A stretch of 64,000 bases of DNA. It comes from Varibaculum cambriense. Lineage in GTDB: Bacteria; Actinomycetota; Actinomycetes; Actinomycetales; Actinomycetaceae. Positions 18,888 to 27,436 of the stretch are shown piece by piece (the first letter of the stretch is position 1; every line of letters starts with the position of its first letter). Below the pieces are notes generated by a model. The model ran no database searches, had not been told where the DNA came from, and worked only from the letters and a program-made list of their open reading frames with translations. A program made the position numbers and the translations under genes. Location of the stretch: assembly GCF_002848005.1 (NCBI RefSeq), contig NZ_PKHX01000004.1, forward strand, positions 62,001-126,000. Reading direction: 5' to 3'.

Positions 18888-18893
18888 ATTCTA
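18888..18893 (-). promoter_or_regulatory. -10 element for the DUF3866 gene (leaderless)
   Basis: Reading the minus strand, TAGAAT then ATAAAAC then ATG: seven bases between element and start codon, with no ribosome site. It is paired with the divergent element at 18933-18938. Confidence 0.5.
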
Positions 18894-18932
18894 GCGGTCT
18901 TTGTCGGGGTGACCGTCAGGGTCGGAAACAGG

Positions 18933-18938
18933 TAGGCT
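18933..18938 (+). promoter_or_regulatory. -10 element for the 18945 gene (leaderless)
   Basis: TAGGCT ends six bases before the ATG at 18945, and no ribosome site intervenes. TGACCG about 18 bases upstream is a possible weak -35. Confidence 0.45.
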
Positions 18939-18944
18939 TAGGGT

Positions 18945-19271
18945 ATGCATGGGTTTTTAGTAGCGTTGTGGACGCTGGGGATTCTCGCGGCAATAATTTG
19001 CCCGATCGTCATGTTTATCTGGCTGTTCCGCAAAGCGAATGCCACTTTAAACGTCTTCGGGGAACAAGTTCAGCAGGCAACCTCCCCGCTAGAGAACTTG
19101 GAGGAGGCCTCGGAGCTTCCGGCGCTCCGTCCGGCCGGAGCCAGCGGCGATCCCCAGGTATTAGCGCAGGCGCGCCAGGTACGCGCGGAAGTGGCGGCCA
19201 CTCGGCGTACTCGTCGCTACGCCCGCCTAGCTGCTGCCAAGGCGCGCTGGGAGAAACTGGGGCTGGTATAG
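18945..19271 (+). CDS. Small single-span membrane protein
   Basis: A 108-residue protein that I do not recognise as a named family. Residues 3-28 form one hydrophobic span (FLVALWTLGILAAIICPIV), followed by a short basic stretch WLFRKAN. The cytosolic tail has an acidic/proline part (about 45-70) and a basic, Ala/Arg-rich helix VAATRRTRRYARLAAAKARW. Its stop directly abuts the GTG of helY, so the two are co-translated. Similar short proteins upstream of helY are found in related actinomycetes (from general memory), and a role alongside the helicase cannot be inferred from sequence. Confidence 0.65.
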   Translation: MHGFLVALWTLGILAAIICPIVMFIWLFRKANATLNVFGEQVQQATSPLENLEEASELPALRPAGASGDPQVLAQARQVRAEVAATRRTRRYARLAAAKARWEKLGLV

Positions 19272-22070
19272 GTGCCGCGTCGGCGTAAACGAAAAAAACC
19301 TGCTGCTCCGGGTGTGGGGGACTGGGAGTCTCTTAGCGCGGCGGAAAAGCTAGCCACTTTCAAACGTACCCAGATAAAGGGAGAAGCTGCTAGTTTCGCT
19401 GCCCGTTTTGATTTTCCCTTTGATGATTTCCAAGTTCGTGCCCTGCGTGCCCTCGAGACTAATAAATCTGTACTAGTAGCTGCCCCTACCGGTTCCGGTA
19501 AAACTTTAGTGGGGGAGTTCTCCCTGTTCCTGGCGTTAAAACGCGGAGTGAGAGCTTTTTATACCACCCCGATAAAGGCGCTTTCTAACCAGAAATTTCG
19601 GGATTTTTCCGCTACCTACGGCAGTGAAAATGTGGGGTTGTTGACCGGAGATATCTCCGTTAACCCCTCAGCTCCCCTGGTGGTGATGACCACTGAAGTA
19701 CTACGCAATATGCTGTACCGAGATGATGGGCGCCTGGATGATTTAGGGTTTGTAGTTCTCGATGAGGTGCATTACCTTGCTGATCGTTATCGCGGGCCAG
19801 TCTGGGAAGAAGTCATTTTGCATCTTGACCCACAGGTGAAAGTAATCGCCTTGTCGGCCACGGTGTCGAATGCCGAAGAGTTTGGACAGTGGCTGCGCCA
19901 AGTGCGTGGGGATGTCGAAATTGTGGTTTCGGAGAAACGTCCGGTACCGCTTTACCAACATATGTTGGTAGGAGGGCGACTTTTCGACCTGGAAGTGAAG
20001 TCTTCCGGTGGTAAAACCAAACTCAACCCGGCCTTGCTGGCAGTGACCCGTCGCTCCCTGGGAGAGTCCCGACGCGGCCACCATACTTCCTTACCGGCAG
20101 CAATAGGGGAGTTAAACGCAAGAGGTCTACTGCCAGCAATCATATTTATTTTTTCTCGTGCCCGCTGCCAAGAGGGACAAAAACAGCTAGTAGCGGCGGG
20201 AATAGATCTAACTAGTTCCGCAGAGAAACGTCAAATCTCGGAGCGGCTGGATGAAATCAGGGTAAATATTCCTCCCGGTGACGTCCTCGCCTTGGGATTG
20301 GATACCCTTTTCGAGGGACTTAGGCGGGGAATCGCGGTGCACCATGCTGGTCTACTTCCGGTACTTAAGGAAGCCGTAGAAAAAATGTTCGCTGCCGGAC
20401 TACTGAAAGTGGTGCTGGCTACCGAAACTTTGGCGCTGGGGATCAATATGCCGGCCCGTTCAGTGGTGATCGAATCCCTTCGCAAATGGGATGGCCATGA
20501 ATTCGTGATGCTCTCGGCCGGACAATATACCCAGCTAACTGGGAGAGCCGGCAGGCGCGGGATCGATACTTTGGGGCACGGGATCGTAATATTTCGTCCC
20601 GGCATGGAACCAGCTACGGTCGCCGCGCTCGCTTCAAAACGTACCTATCCGCTGAAATCAGCTTTTAGTCCCACCTACAATATGGCGGTTAACCTGCTGG
20701 AGCAAGGGACCCTGGAGGGTACTCGGGATGTTTTGCGCCGCTCTTTTGCGCAGTTCCAGGCAGACCGGGCAGTAGTGGGGAAGGCACAGCAAGCAGCAGA
20801 AAAGCAACGGGCAGCCGATGAAATCGTCGCGGCAAAGTCTCTGGAATGCTCCCATGGGGATATTTACGAATACGTGAAGATTAAGAGCGAGCTCGAGGCG
20901 CGCGATGCTCGCCACGCTCAACTACTTGCCCGTGAGCAGGCGCGGCGCCGCAGTGAACTTTTTAGTTCCCTAAAACGCGGTGATGTATTGGCTTATAAAG
21001 ATGGTCGCCGCGCCCGTCACGGGATTGTGATGAAAAAATCGGGTACCCGCACCGGGGAAACCACTTTGACAGTCCTGGCTGATAACGCCAAGCTACGGGA
21101 GTTTTCCAGTAATGGCTTTGCTGGCGGATTAGCCCTGGTGGGGCAGATGTGGGTTAAAGATTACTCGGAGCGTAAACCGCGCGACCGCCAACGCCTAGCG
21201 TCCAAGCTCCGTACCGCGGTGCGTGAGGGGATTTTTACCGATCCAAAATCCTCTCAAGGGGGTGAGGACGAGGCGGCTACCTCCACAAAACCCGAGGTAT
21301 CAACCCGGGAAAGTTCCTCTCCGGTACCGGATATTAACGGCAGAGAGCTTACGGAACTGAGCGAACTGGAACTGAGCGAGATACTAGCCCGCCACCGGGC
21401 GGCCAGTTGTCCCCAGCTTGATAGCCATATTAAGAAGGCCTCCCGGTGGGTGCGCCTAGAACGACAGGCTGCTCGCTTGCGACGCCAAGTCGATGTTTCG
21501 GAGGGCGCGCTGGTTGATACCTTTGACCGGGTAGTTAAAGTCCTAATCAAGTTAGGGTATCTGGATCCGCAGGGACAAGTGACCGAATCCGGGGCGGTGC
21601 TGTGCCGAATATATAGCGAATATGATTTACTGCTGGCGCAATGTGCGCTAAAAAATATTTTTGCGGGTCTGAGTCCCGCGCAACTAGCGGCAGCCTGTTC
21701 GGCGGCTAGTTATGAGGCGCGGCGGGAAGAAGCCGGTGCTGTCGTTCCCGGCGCCTTGAAATCGATGGTCACTCAGATCGAAGTGTTGGCGGCGGATCTG
21801 CGCCAGGTGCAAACCGAACTGCATGCCCCAGAGCTTCCGCGCTCGTCTTCGGCGTTGGTGGCCGCAACTTACGCCTGGGCTCAGGGCAAACCACTGTCGG
21901 TGGCCTTAGAGGCTGCTTCTGTCGAGGCCGGGGATTTTGTACGAGCGATGAAACAGCTGCTCGACGTGCTGCGGCAATTAGAAATGGTGGCTAGCGTGGA
22001 AACCTCGGCTACCGCCCGTAAAGCCCAAAAGCTGATTTTACGCGGAGTGGTGGCATGGTCAGATATTTAG
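19272..22070 (+). CDS. helY: Ski2/Mtr4-like DEAD/DEAH RNA helicase (HelY)
   Basis: A 932-residue superfamily 2 helicase. Motif I APTGSGKT (about residue 75), motif Ib TTPIKALSNQKF, motif II VLDEVHYL, motif III ALSATVSN, and late GRAGRRGID with the TETLA-GINMPA block are all present. The C-terminal 200 residues fit the DSHCT helical domain of the Ski2/Mtr4 group. A basic N-terminus (PRRRKRKKP) may bind RNA. It probably unwinds structured RNA during decay. Initiation is GTG directly at the preceding stop. Its last 16 bases overlap lnt. Confidence 0.92.
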   Translation: MPRRRKRKKPAAPGVGDWESLSAAEKLATFKRTQIKGEAASFAARFDFPFDDFQVRALRALETNKSVLVAAPTGSGKTLVGEFSLFLALKRGVRAFYTTPIKALSNQKFRDFSATYGSENVGLLTGDISVNPSAPLVVMTTEVLRNMLYRDDGRLDDLGFVVLDEVHYLADRYRGPVWEEVILHLDPQVKVIALSATVSNAEEFGQWLRQVRGDVEIVVSEKRPVPLYQHMLVGGRLFDLEVKSSGGKTKLNPALLAVTRRSLGESRRGHHTSLPAAIGELNARGLLPAIIFIFSRARCQEGQKQLVAAGIDLTSSAEKRQISERLDEIRVNIPPGDVLALGLDTLFEGLRRGIAVHHAGLLPVLKEAVEKMFAAGLLKVVLATETLALGINMPARSVVIESLRKWDGHEFVMLSAGQYTQLTGRAGRRGIDTLGHGIVIFRPGMEPATVAALASKRTYPLKSAFSPTYNMAVNLLEQGTLEGTRDVLRRSFAQFQADRAVVGKAQQAAEKQRAADEIVAAKSLECSHGDIYEYVKIKSELEARDARHAQLLAREQARRRSELFSSLKRGDVLAYKDGRRARHGIVMKKSGTRTGETTLTVLADNAKLREFSSNGFAGGLALVGQMWVKDYSERKPRDRQRLASKLRTAVREGIFTDPKSSQGGEDEAATSTKPEVSTRESSSPVPDINGRELTELSELELSEILARHRAASCPQLDSHIKKASRWVRLERQAARLRRQVDVSEGALVDTFDRVVKVLIKLGYLDPQGQVTESGAVLCRIYSEYDLLLAQCALKNIFAGLSPAQLAAACSAASYEARREEAGAVVPGALKSMVTQIEVLAADLRQVQTELHAPELPRSSSALVAATYAWAQGKPLSVALEAASVEAGDFVRAMKQLLDVLRQLEMVASVETSATARKAQKLILRGVVAWSDI

Positions 22071-23662
22071 TAAATGGTTTTTGGGCCTTGCTGGCTGCCC
22101 TGGCCATTGCAGCGGGTCTACTTTTAGCTTTCCCTTCTGCCTGGGGATCACATTGGCTAGGCGCCTGGTTAGCTCTGGGACTATGGCTGTTAATTCTGCG
22201 CCGGGCGCGCCGCAGCTACGCCCTAGTGATCTCTATTTTGACCTCCCTGCTATTTTTCTTGGTGTTATTCCATTGGGTGGCGATCTCACTCACCTTTACT
22301 ACTCCTTGGATTGCCCTGGCTCTTTTTGAAACTTTATTTCCCACCCTGTGGTCAGTATCAGTATTGGCTACCCGCAAACTGACCAGCCCGCTTTGGACTT
22401 TTTGGACGGCTTTTTCTTTTGCCGGTATTGAAGCTTGGCGAGCGTGTTTTCCCTGGACGGGAATACCCTGGGGAATGCTGGGATTTTCCCAGGTGGATAG
22501 CCCTATGAAGGGATGGATTCCGCTCCTGGGCGAAAACGGGATGGCGTTTTTAATGGTGGGGATAGTGGCGGCGCTAGTTAGCGTCACTTGGAAAATCTCG
22601 ATGCCCAATTTGGCGGTTGCCGGCCTGGCGCTGGTGCTAGTCATTTTTTCGGGGGTAGGTTTGCCTTCTCTACCCAATTCACAAGGTTCTCCCCGGATAA
22701 AGGTGGCGGCCATGCAAGGGGGTGTCTCTTGGCCGATTGGCCCTACCTATGCGCATCCCGGCACCATCTTGTCTGGTCATTTGGCACAAGCCCGTACCAG
22801 CGATTTGCGCGGCACCCAGGTGGTTTTATGGGGGGAACAGGCGGCAGATATCGATTTACGCTCTGATGCGCAGTGGGCGGAGGAACTGCGATCTTGGCAG
22901 GAAAACCTGCAAATTCCCGTTATCTTTGGCACCTTAGCTTATGGGGAAAAAACTACCTCTAACCAGGTACTAAAACTGGAGGACGGTAAACTTTCGCAGA
23001 TCTATACCAAGCGGGAACCAGTGCCTTTTGGGGAGTTCTTACCGGGGCGCCCTATCATCTCTAAGCTTTTCCCCAAACAGGTGAAGATGCTGCCCCGCGA
23101 TATGGTACCGGGAGAATCTCCGGGAGTTACCCCCGTGGGGAATGCGCGAATAGGTGCGAATATCTGTTTCGAGGTGGCGATTGACGCGCTGGTGCGCGAT
23201 ACGGTGCATGCGGGCGCGAATCTACTTTATTTCCCCACTAATAATTCTTCTTTTGGATACTCCTACCAGTCCCGGCAACAGCTCCAGATTGCCCGGTTCC
23301 GCGCCCTAGAATATGATCGTTCATCTGTCCAGATCGCAGTGGGGGGAGTGAGCGCCCTGATCAATCCGGATGGTCAGGTAGTATCCCAATCTGGGCTCTT
23401 TCGGGCAGATACTTTAAAAGCGACGCTACCTTTGCGGGATACTCTCACCTGGCAGGCACGGTTTGGGGGCACGGTGAACAGCATCTTCCGTTTCGGAACT
23501 CTAATTGGGCTGGCATTGGTGGCAGCAGCTCTGATTTTCTTAAAAATACAAAAACGCAGCTTCCAAGGCGCTAAGGTTTCCACTCGCCCCGGACACAAAA
23601 TGGCGGCGAATAAGAGCACAGGAAGCAGGAAAAACTTTTCGAAAGGACCAGGAAAGAAATGA
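22055..23662 (+). CDS. lnt: Apolipoprotein N-acyltransferase
   Basis: Integral membrane enzyme that adds the third acyl chain to lipoproteins. The first 200 residues carry about six to seven membrane spans, and the periplasmic nitrilase domain follows. The catalytic triad is visible as Glu in VVLWGEQAAD, Lys in IYTKREPVPFGEFLPGR and Cys in ANICFEV, with a final span near residue 480 and a basic tail. At 535 residues it is normal. It overlaps helY by 16 bases and the next gene by four, so expression is coupled. In mycobacteria this domain is fused to the following mannosyltransferase; here they are separate. Confidence 0.92.
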   Translation: MVRYLVNGFWALLAALAIAAGLLLAFPSAWGSHWLGAWLALGLWLLILRRARRSYALVISILTSLLFFLVLFHWVAISLTFTTPWIALALFETLFPTLWSVSVLATRKLTSPLWTFWTAFSFAGIEAWRACFPWTGIPWGMLGFSQVDSPMKGWIPLLGENGMAFLMVGIVAALVSVTWKISMPNLAVAGLALVLVIFSGVGLPSLPNSQGSPRIKVAAMQGGVSWPIGPTYAHPGTILSGHLAQARTSDLRGTQVVLWGEQAADIDLRSDAQWAEELRSWQENLQIPVIFGTLAYGEKTTSNQVLKLEDGKLSQIYTKREPVPFGEFLPGRPIISKLFPKQVKMLPRDMVPGESPGVTPVGNARIGANICFEVAIDALVRDTVHAGANLLYFPTNNSSFGYSYQSRQQLQIARFRALEYDRSSVQIAVGGVSALINPDGQVVSQSGLFRADTLKATLPLRDTLTWQARFGGTVNSIFRFGTLIGLALVAAALIFLKIQKRSFQGAKVSTRPGHKMAANKSTGSRKNFSKGPGKK

Positions 23663-24396
23663 GAGATACCGTAATCGCGATTCCTACCTACAACGAACTG
23701 GAAACGCTGCCCCGGCAGGTGGCAAAACTACGCCGGGAAATTCCGCAGGCAGACCTGGTGATTGTGGACGATAATTCTCCAGATGGCACCGGGCAGCTGG
23801 CCGAGGAACTAGCTAGTAAAGATAGGGGAGTGAAGGTACTGCACCGGAGGGAAAAAGCCGGGTTAGGCCCGGCCTATTTGGAGGCTTTCTCTTGGGCGCA
23901 CGATGCGGGATACACCTGGGTGGTGCAGATGGATGCAGATGGTTCTCATCGGGTACGTGATCTCAAAAAACTATTGGCTCGCCGGTTATGGCCGAGTGAG
24001 CCGGATCTGGTGATCGGTTCGCGTTGGATAAGAGGAGGTCGCCTACAGGGCTGGTCAAAGCTAAGAGAGGCGCTTTCGCGAGCCGGCAATGCCTATATTG
24101 GGGCGCTGCTGCGTCTGGGGATCGGGGATGCTACCGCCGGTTTTCGGGTTTATCGGCTAGATTTTCTTAGTCGCCTGGGACTAGAGGATCTAGATTCCCG
24201 CGGTTATTGCTTCCAAATAGATATGACCCGGCGAGCAGTACAAGCCGGAGGAAATATTGTGGAAGTACCGATCACTTTCCAAGAACGCGCCGCCGGAGCC
24301 TCCAAAATGTCCAGTGCTATTATCTTGGAAGCCCTGGCAAAAGTTACCCGTTGGGGACTAGCTGATGTGTTTAAGGCGCCCGCTGCGCGAAGCTAA
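23659..24396 (+). CDS. Polyprenol-phosphate mannosyltransferase (GT2)
   Basis: Transfers mannose from GDP-mannose to polyprenol phosphate, the donor for lipoglycans and protein mannosylation. The 245-residue GT2 domain shows AIPTYNELETLP, VDDNSPDGTGQLAEEL, VQMDADGSHRV, VIGSRWIRGG and the late QERAAGASKMS that closes the active site. It has no C-terminal membrane domain, matching the Ppm1 D2 domain of mycobacteria. The four-base overlap with lnt and that known Lnt-Ppm fusion support the assignment. Confidence 0.9.
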   Translation: MRDTVIAIPTYNELETLPRQVAKLRREIPQADLVIVDDNSPDGTGQLAEELASKDRGVKVLHRREKAGLGPAYLEAFSWAHDAGYTWVVQMDADGSHRVRDLKKLLARRLWPSEPDLVIGSRWIRGGRLQGWSKLREALSRAGNAYIGALLRLGIGDATAGFRVYRLDFLSRLGLEDLDSRGYCFQIDMTRRAVQAGGNIVEVPITFQERAAGASKMSSAIILEALAKVTRWGLADVFKAPAARS

Positions 24397-24497
24397 CGCG
24401 TAATCGACTACTCCAACCGGGTATTAATATTCTCAATGCCCGCTCCCGGGTGCAGGCTTTCAGCACCGCAAAGGTTAGTTAAAGCAGGGAATTTTGA

Positions 24498-24860
24498 CTA
24501 GCGATAATGTACCCCGTCCATTAGCGCCCCCGAATGCAGTACTTCTAGCTGTTCTTTTAGCAGCTGCTGTAGTTCTTCTTCACTGCGGCGTTCCATGAGC
24601 ATATCCCAGTGGGTACGCTGCGGACGTAAAGGCTTAGAATCTTCTTCTTCGGCGGGTTCTTCGTATTGCAATTCACCGGTTTCCCCGCATTTACATTCCC
24701 ATTCGGCGGGAGCAGCCACCTCAGCAGCAAAAGTCATGTGGAAACGGTGTCCTTGCGGGCAAACGTAGAGGCTTTCACGCCTTTCCGCGAATACTACGCC
24801 GTCCTCTGTCTCCAGGCTTTTTGACCCGATACTGGTTCCGCGTAGTGCCCGCTCTGCCAT
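24498..24860 (-). CDS. rbpA: RNA polymerase-binding protein RbpA
   Basis: Actinobacteria-specific activator that stabilises the open complex through the housekeeping sigma factor. The 120-residue protein has the zinc-ribbon-like core VCPQGHRFHMTFAAEVAAPAEWEC-CG and the C-terminal sigma-interaction helix THWDMLMERRSEEELQQLLKEQLEVL. AAGGAGAGG lies upstream of the ATG. It is a single-gene unit, convergent with the mannosyltransferase gene 101 bases away and downstream of the araD gene on the same strand, from which a strong hairpin separates it. Confidence 0.95.
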   Translation of the reverse strand: MAERALRGTSIGSKSLETEDGVVFAERRESLYVCPQGHRFHMTFAAEVAAPAEWECKCGETGELQYEEPAEEEDSKPLRPQRTHWDMLMERRSEEELQQLLKEQLEVLHSGALMDGVHYR

Positions 24861-24912
24861 AGTAAAAACCTCTCCTTGATGCCCGTACTAAAAACTCAGC
24901 AAATACCGCCCT

Positions 24913-24918
24913 ATTGTA
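24913..24918 (-). promoter_or_regulatory. Candidate -10 element for rbpA
   Basis: TACAAT on the minus strand, 52 bases before the rbpA ATG. A TTTTTG -35-like sequence lies at the right distance but inside the hairpin at 24927-24968. The promoter is suggested by position only. Confidence 0.35.
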
Positions 24919-24926
24919 ACAGTTCA

Positions 24927-24968
24927 GCCGGTGGGCAAAAAAGCTAACGTGCTCTTTTGCCCACCGGC
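24927..24968 (-). terminator. Strong hairpin ending the araD operon
   Basis: Perfect 14-bp inverted repeat GCCGGTGGGCAAAA / TTTTGCCCACCGGC with a 14-base loop, 11 bases after the araD stop. No T-run follows on the minus strand, so it is either a U-less actinobacterial terminator or an RNA 3'-end stabiliser. Confidence 0.6.
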
Positions 24969-24979
24969 GAAACTTAGTT

Positions 24980-25690
24980 TTATTTAACCGGAGGCTGACC
25001 GTAGACGTTTTGGTAGCGCTCGTACAAAGAATCGATATGACGCGATTCAATTGGACATAGTTCACCCAGAGAACGGGCAATCGCTACAGTCTTGGCTACT
25101 TCTTCTACCATTACCGCGGCTTTCACCGCGGCTTTAGCGTCCTTCCCGATAGTAAATGGACCGTGGTTGGCCATTAAAACTGCGGGGGAGCGGGAATCTT
25201 TCAAGGTTTCCACAATCCCGCGTCCAATGGAGTCATCCCCGATGATCGCGAAGGGACCGATCGGCACCTCGCCACCGAACTCGTCACCCATCATGGTTAG
25301 CACACAGGGAACCGGCTGCTGCACGGCAGCAAATGCCGTGGCGTAGGGGGAGTGGGTATGAACCACGCCGCCTACTTCACTCATATGCCGATAAACATAG
25401 GCGTGAGCAGCAGTGTCCGAAGAAGGCTGGAGATCCCCGGAGGTATCATCATCCAACTTATTACCATCTAAATCGCAGACCACCATGGTAGCGGCCGAGA
25501 GCTCATCGTAACGTACCCCTGAAGGTTTGATTACGAATAAATCGGCGCCCTCAACCCGCTGCGAAACGTTCCCGGCAGTCCAAACTACCAGGTCGTTAGC
25601 GGGCAGTTCCGCGTGCAAAGCGGCAACCACTTCGCGGGTAGCTGCTACCTGCTTGCGGATTTCGGCGGGTAGTTCATTTACATGAGGCAT
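24980..25690 (-). CDS. araD: L-ribulose-5-phosphate 4-epimerase
   Basis: Class II aldolase-fold zinc enzyme that converts L-ribulose-5-phosphate to D-xylulose-5-phosphate. The 236-residue protein shows TAGNVSQRV and IKPSGVRYDELSA (phosphate binding), VVHTHSPYATAFA with the zinc histidines, and VLMANHGPFTIGKDAKAAV with the third. A related class II sugar-phosphate epimerase or aldolase cannot be fully excluded, but the adjacent ribulokinase makes AraD the best reading. It is the last gene of the sugar operon, 10 bases after araB. Its product xylulose-5-phosphate is a substrate for the transketolase encoded at the start of the same operon. Confidence 0.85.
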   Translation of the reverse strand: MPHVNELPAEIRKQVAATREVVAALHAELPANDLVVWTAGNVSQRVEGADLFVIKPSGVRYDELSAATMVVCDLDGNKLDDDTSGDLQPSSDTAAHAYVYRHMSEVGGVVHTHSPYATAFAAVQQPVPCVLTMMGDEFGGEVPIGPFAIIGDDSIGRGIVETLKDSRSPAVLMANHGPFTIGKDAKAAVKAAVMVEEVAKTVAIARSLGELCPIESRHIDSLYERYQNVYGQPPVK

Positions 25691-25700
25691 ATTTGCTCCT

Positions 25701-27365
25701 TTAGTTTGCGCGGTGTACTCGCGCTCGAATCGCTTTCAAGTTACGCATTACTTCTGTCCCGCCCCGACCGAAGAAGTCGTGCATTTCTTTGAAGGCTGCG
25801 TAAAGTTCGCGATAGGCTTCCACGTTTTCGGGGATCGGTTCGTAGGCATGAGAAATCTTCTTGCCCATAGCCGCAGAAGCCGCGAAAATGTCTGGATATT
25901 GTCCATCGGCAACCGCCGCAAACACCGCGGAGCCTAAAGCTCCGGCTTGGTCAGTGGCGGAAATAGAAATGGGCAGACCGGTGATATCGGCGTACATCTG
26001 CATGTACAACTTATTCTTTAGAAGCCCTCCGGCTACTACAATCTCGTTAATATCGACCCCGTGTTCAATGAAGTTGTCGATAATGACCTTCGCCCCGAAA
26101 ATAGTGGATTCCAGCAGTGCCCGATACATTTCCTCGGGAGTAGTGGTGAGGGTCATCCCCAGCATCATTCCCGACAGGCGCGCATCGGCCAGAATGGAAC
26201 GGTTGCCGTTCCACCAATCCAAGGCTAAGAGGCCGTGTTCCCCAATTCTTTGTTCCGTGGCTTTTTCAGTCAGCAGATCGTGGATATTGATGCCCCGTTT
26301 CTGGGCTTCCTCGCGATAGCTGGCGGGCACACACTGGGTGGTAAACCAAGAGAAAATATCTCCCACCGCGGTTTGACCAGCCTCAAAGCCCCACTCACCA
26401 TCAACGATACCGCCATCGACTACCCCGAAAGTTCCCGGTACATCCGCGTAATCATGGGCAGAAACCACGAAACAAGTAGAGGTGCCCGCGATTGCGGTTA
26501 ACACCCCGTTTTCGGTAGCTCCCACGCCGGCCGCATGCACATGCGCATCAATATTGCCCGAGCAGACGGTGATCCCCGCTTTTAGTCCCATTAGAGAGGC
26601 GGCCTTTTCGGTAAGCTCTCCGACTTTGGAGCCCAATGGCGCGATCGGTGCCGACATTTTTTGCTCGAAGACCTCACCGAATCCGGGAGCTAGTGCCTCT
26701 AAGTAGGCTTTATCGGGATACTTGCCATCCTGGTACATCCGCTTATAGCCACTGGCTCCAGCGGTTTGGGTATGTACCCCGGTCATTTTCCAGGTTAACC
26801 AATCCATCACATCGGTAATAGCTTCGGCTGCCTGGTAGACCTCCGGGGCTTTTTCGTATAGCTCCAGCATCTTCGGTAGTGCTAGTTCCGAAGAAAGCAC
26901 CCCGCCATAGCGGCCAAGCCAGGGTTCGTTGCGCTCTTTTGCCAGCGCTACGATCCGGTCTGCCTGGTCTTGGCCGCCGTGGTGTTTCCACAGCTTCATA
27001 TAAGCGTGCGGGTTGTTCTTGAACTCTTCCTTTTCGCAAAGCGGGGTACCTTCTTTGTCGGTAACCACCAGGGAAGCGGAGGTAGTGTCTAGACCGATAG
27101 CCACCACGTCCTCAGAATCCACTCCGGAATCCTTAACCGCCTTAGGAACTGCACTGGCCAGTACCGCTATATAATCAGCGGGTACCTCCAGGGCGAATTC
27201 AGGAGGCAGTGCCTGCCCATCGCCAGCAGTAAGAGTGGTATCCATAACTCCGTGGGCGTACTCGGTTACGGCGGAAGCTAAAACTTCCCCATCACTTACC
27301 CGCACCACTACCGCGCGACCGGACAGGGTACCGAAATCTATTCCGATTACATATTTATTTTCCAT
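25701..27365 (-). CDS. araB: Ribulokinase (FGGY family)
   Basis: Phosphorylates L-ribulose (AraB enzymes also accept other 2-ketopentoses) to the 5-phosphate. The 554-residue form has the AraB N-terminal VIGIDFGTLSGRAVVV, the family YMKLWKHHG, the FGGY substrate region and the late VVAGGLLKNKLYMQMYADITG with ATP-binding glycines. I start it at the ATG at 27365, where GGAG sits six bases upstream, rather than the ATG 12 bases earlier, which has no ribosome site. There is no araA in the window, so its substrate may not come from arabinose isomerisation. Confidence 0.88.
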   Translation of the reverse strand: MENKYVIGIDFGTLSGRAVVVRVSDGEVLASAVTEYAHGVMDTTLTAGDGQALPPEFALEVPADYIAVLASAVPKAVKDSGVDSEDVVAIGLDTTSASLVVTDKEGTPLCEKEEFKNNPHAYMKLWKHHGGQDQADRIVALAKERNEPWLGRYGGVLSSELALPKMLELYEKAPEVYQAAEAITDVMDWLTWKMTGVHTQTAGASGYKRMYQDGKYPDKAYLEALAPGFGEVFEQKMSAPIAPLGSKVGELTEKAASLMGLKAGITVCSGNIDAHVHAAGVGATENGVLTAIAGTSTCFVVSAHDYADVPGTFGVVDGGIVDGEWGFEAGQTAVGDIFSWFTTQCVPASYREEAQKRGINIHDLLTEKATEQRIGEHGLLALDWWNGNRSILADARLSGMMLGMTLTTTPEEMYRALLESTIFGAKVIIDNFIEHGVDINEIVVAGGLLKNKLYMQMYADITGLPISISATDQAGALGSAVFAAVADGQYPDIFAASAAMGKKISHAYEPIPENVEAYRELYAAFKEMHDFFGRGGTEVMRNLKAIRARVHRAN

Positions 27366-27414
27366 TGCAGGCTCCATTGCATTGCGAAATTAGGAGAGTT
27401 TTGATTCTTGATTA

Positions 27415-27436
27415 GCTAACTAGTTACCTAGTTAGC
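27415..27436 (-). repeat. Intercistronic inverted repeat between araM-like and araB
   Basis: GCTAACTAG-TTAC-CTAGTTAGC: a perfect 9-bp stem with four-base loop that spans the stop codon of the araM-like gene. One of several hairpins placed in the gaps of this operon. Confidence 0.8.

Noticed and set aside
22216..22713. 165-residue minus-strand frame antisense to lnt
   Set aside because: Shadow of the membrane part of lnt; no ribosome site or recognisable domain.
25861..26319. 152-residue plus-strand frame antisense to araB
   Set aside because: Shadow of a conserved ribulokinase gene; no ribosome site or domain.
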